Part shown: positions 5,721 through 6,777 of the stretch, one piece after another
Layout of the letters: every line of letters begins with the position of its first letter
Numbering within the stretch: the first letter of the stretch is position 1
Origin: Actinomycetota bacterium
GTDB lineage: Bacteria; Actinomycetota; Nitriliruptoria; Euzebyales; Egibacteraceae
Reading direction: 5' to 3'
NCBI GenBank assembly: GCA_019347785.1
Contig: JAHWKQ010000125.1
Location: 1 to 6,777 of the forward strand
Length of the DNA stretch: 6,777 nucleotides
Made by a program: the position numbers and the translations under genes
The notes under the pieces: model-generated
Seen by the model: only the letters and a program-made list of their open reading frames with translations
The model's database searches: none
Told to the model about the DNA's origin: nothing

Positions 5721-6777
5721 CGGGGGTCGCGACACTGTTCGACCGATGGGCCGACGCGCAGCCGGACGCGCCGGCGGTCGTCGCCGCCGACGGCGCCGCC
5801 GCCTCCTACGGCGAGCTCCGCGAGCGCGCCGACCGTCTGGCCTCCTCGTTGCGCGCCTGGGGGGCGGACAGGGAGGTGGCCGTCGCGCTGCTCCTCCCCC
5901 GATCGCTCGCCCTGGTCGAGGCGTCGCTGGCCGTGCTCCGAGCCGGCGCCGTCGTCGTCCCGCTTGACCCTGACAACCCCCGTGACCGCCTGGAGGGGTT
6001 GATCGCCGCCAGTGCGGCCGCCGTTGTCCTCACGACGGCCGAGCTGGCGGCGCGCATCGACGTCGGCGCCCGCGTCGTGTGCCTCGACGACCCGGAGGTG
6101 ACGGCCGCCGTGGCCACGGACCCGGCGGCGCCCGGGCCGGTGTCCGTCCACCCGGAGCAGGCCGCCTACGTGATCTTCACGTCGGGGTCGACGGGTACGC
6201 CGAAGGGGACGGTGCTCACCCAAGGGGCACTCGTGCACTTGGTCGAGTGGCACGGGGCGTTCTACGGCCTCGGCCCCGACGGCCGCCGCGCCTGGGCCGC
6301 GTCCCTCGGCTTCGACGTAGCTACGTGGGAACTGTGGTCGGCGCTCGGGCTGGGCGCGTGCCTGTGCATCGCCCCCGAAGAGGCCAGGCGGGACATGGGC
6401 GCGATGGCCGAGTGGCTCACCGAGCGCGGCGTCACCGACGCCTTCCTGACCACCAGCCTCGGCGAGGCCGCCGTGGCCGCTGGCCGGTTCGATCGCACCT
6501 CGCTGCGGTGGCTCACGTTCGGCGGGGAGCTCCTCCACCGGCATCCGCCGCCGGGCACGCCGTTCCACGTGGTCAACACCTACGGCCCCACCGAGACGAC
6601 CGTGCTCGTCACGGCGGACATCGTCGAGCCGGCCGATGGCGTGCCCACCAGCGGCCGGCCCATCGACGGAGTCGTCGTGCGCGTGGTCGGCAACGACGGG
6701 CTGCCCGTCCCGGCGGGCGGCGAGGGTGAGATCGTCATCGGCGGCGTCAGGTTGGGGCGGGGCTACATCGGGCAACC
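5717..6777 (+). CDS. NRPS-type amino-acid adenylation domain protein, 5' part (runs off window)
   Basis: An A domain activates an amino acid as its aminoacyl-AMP and loads it on a carrier protein thiol. The frame is open from the ATG at 5717 to the window end (353 residues) with no stop. Core motifs appear in order: SYGEL (30-34), LRAGAVVVPLD (74-84, motif A2), YVIFTSGSTGTPKG (151-164, A3), GFDVATWELW (198-207, A4), NTYGPTET (287-294, A5) and GEIVIGGVRLGRGYIG (337-352, A6 region). The A7-A10 motifs, including the catalytic Lys, and any carrier or condensation domain lie beyond the edge. The protein begins directly with the A domain, with no condensation domain before it, so it is either a free-standing A protein or an initiation module. 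Aligning by eye to GrsA gives pocket residues D200, V201, W204, F243, T267, G269, T288, V296, L297. The Asp at the first position indicates an alpha-amino acid; the side chain is not predictable from a code I recognise. Confidence 0.93.
   Translation, partial: MTGVATLFDRWADAQPDAPAVVAADGAAASYGELRERADRLASSLRAWGADREVAVALLLPRSLALVEASLAVLRAGAVVVPLDPDNPRDRLEGLIAASAAAVVLTTAELAARIDVGARVVCLDDPEVTAAVATDPAAPGPVSVHPEQAAYVIFTSGSTGTPKGTVLTQGALVHLVEWHGAFYGLGPDGRRAWAASLGFDVATWELWSALGLGACLCIAPEEARRDMGAMAEWLTERGVTDAFLTTSLGEAAVAAGRFDRTSLRWLTFGGELLHRHPPPGTPFHVVNTYGPTETTVLVTADIVEPADGVPTSGRPIDGVVVRVVGNDGLPVPAGGEGEIVIGGVRLGRGYIGQ

Noticed and set aside
5054..6775. Minus-strand open frame of 573 codons opposite the end of the GNAT fusion and the adenylation gene
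   Set aside because: It spans a gene junction on the other strand and shows no family pattern, while the plus strand carries clear A-domain motifs over the same bases.

Overview
The window is very GC-rich and has actinobacterial character: GTG and ATG starts, Ala/Arg/Val/Asp-rich proteins, strong G/C bias at codon third positions, and long spurious open frames on the opposite strand. The genus cannot be fixed from the sequence. All five genes lie on the plus strand with no intergenic space. The first and last are cut by the window edges. No RNA gene, mobile element, CRISPR array, promoter or terminator was seen.

Layout from left to right: (1) the 3' part of an ABC-2 type export permease, 1-593; (2) a second, complete six-helix ABC-2 permease with a large loop after helix 1, 590-1762; (3) a class I SAM-dependent O-methyltransferase of the Methyltransf_2 / DnrK-RdmB type, 1759-2793; (4) an unusual 976-residue protein joining an N-terminal GNAT acyltransferase-like domain to a long beta-rich C-terminal region, 2790-5720; (5) the 5' part of an NRPS-type amino-acid adenylation (A) domain protein, 5717 to the window end. 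The fifth gene has no stop inside the window, but its frame is open throughout and carries the A-domain core motifs.

Every junction is a 4-base stop/start overlap (ATGA, GTGA, GTGA, ATGA), so the five genes are probably one translationally coupled operon. Together they look like part of a natural-product biosynthesis locus. The A domain would select and activate an amino acid. The methyltransferase and the GNAT domain are candidate tailoring activities. The two permeases, with an ATPase expected just outside the left edge, would export the product. The product itself cannot be deduced.

The most interesting item is the fourth gene. Its GNAT-like head is followed by an Ig-like segment and two regions that look like divergent copies of a galactose-mutarotase-like sandwich fold. 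I do not recognise this architecture as a named family. The methyltransferase lacks the usual catalytic His, and the A-domain pocket code does not match a signature I can name.
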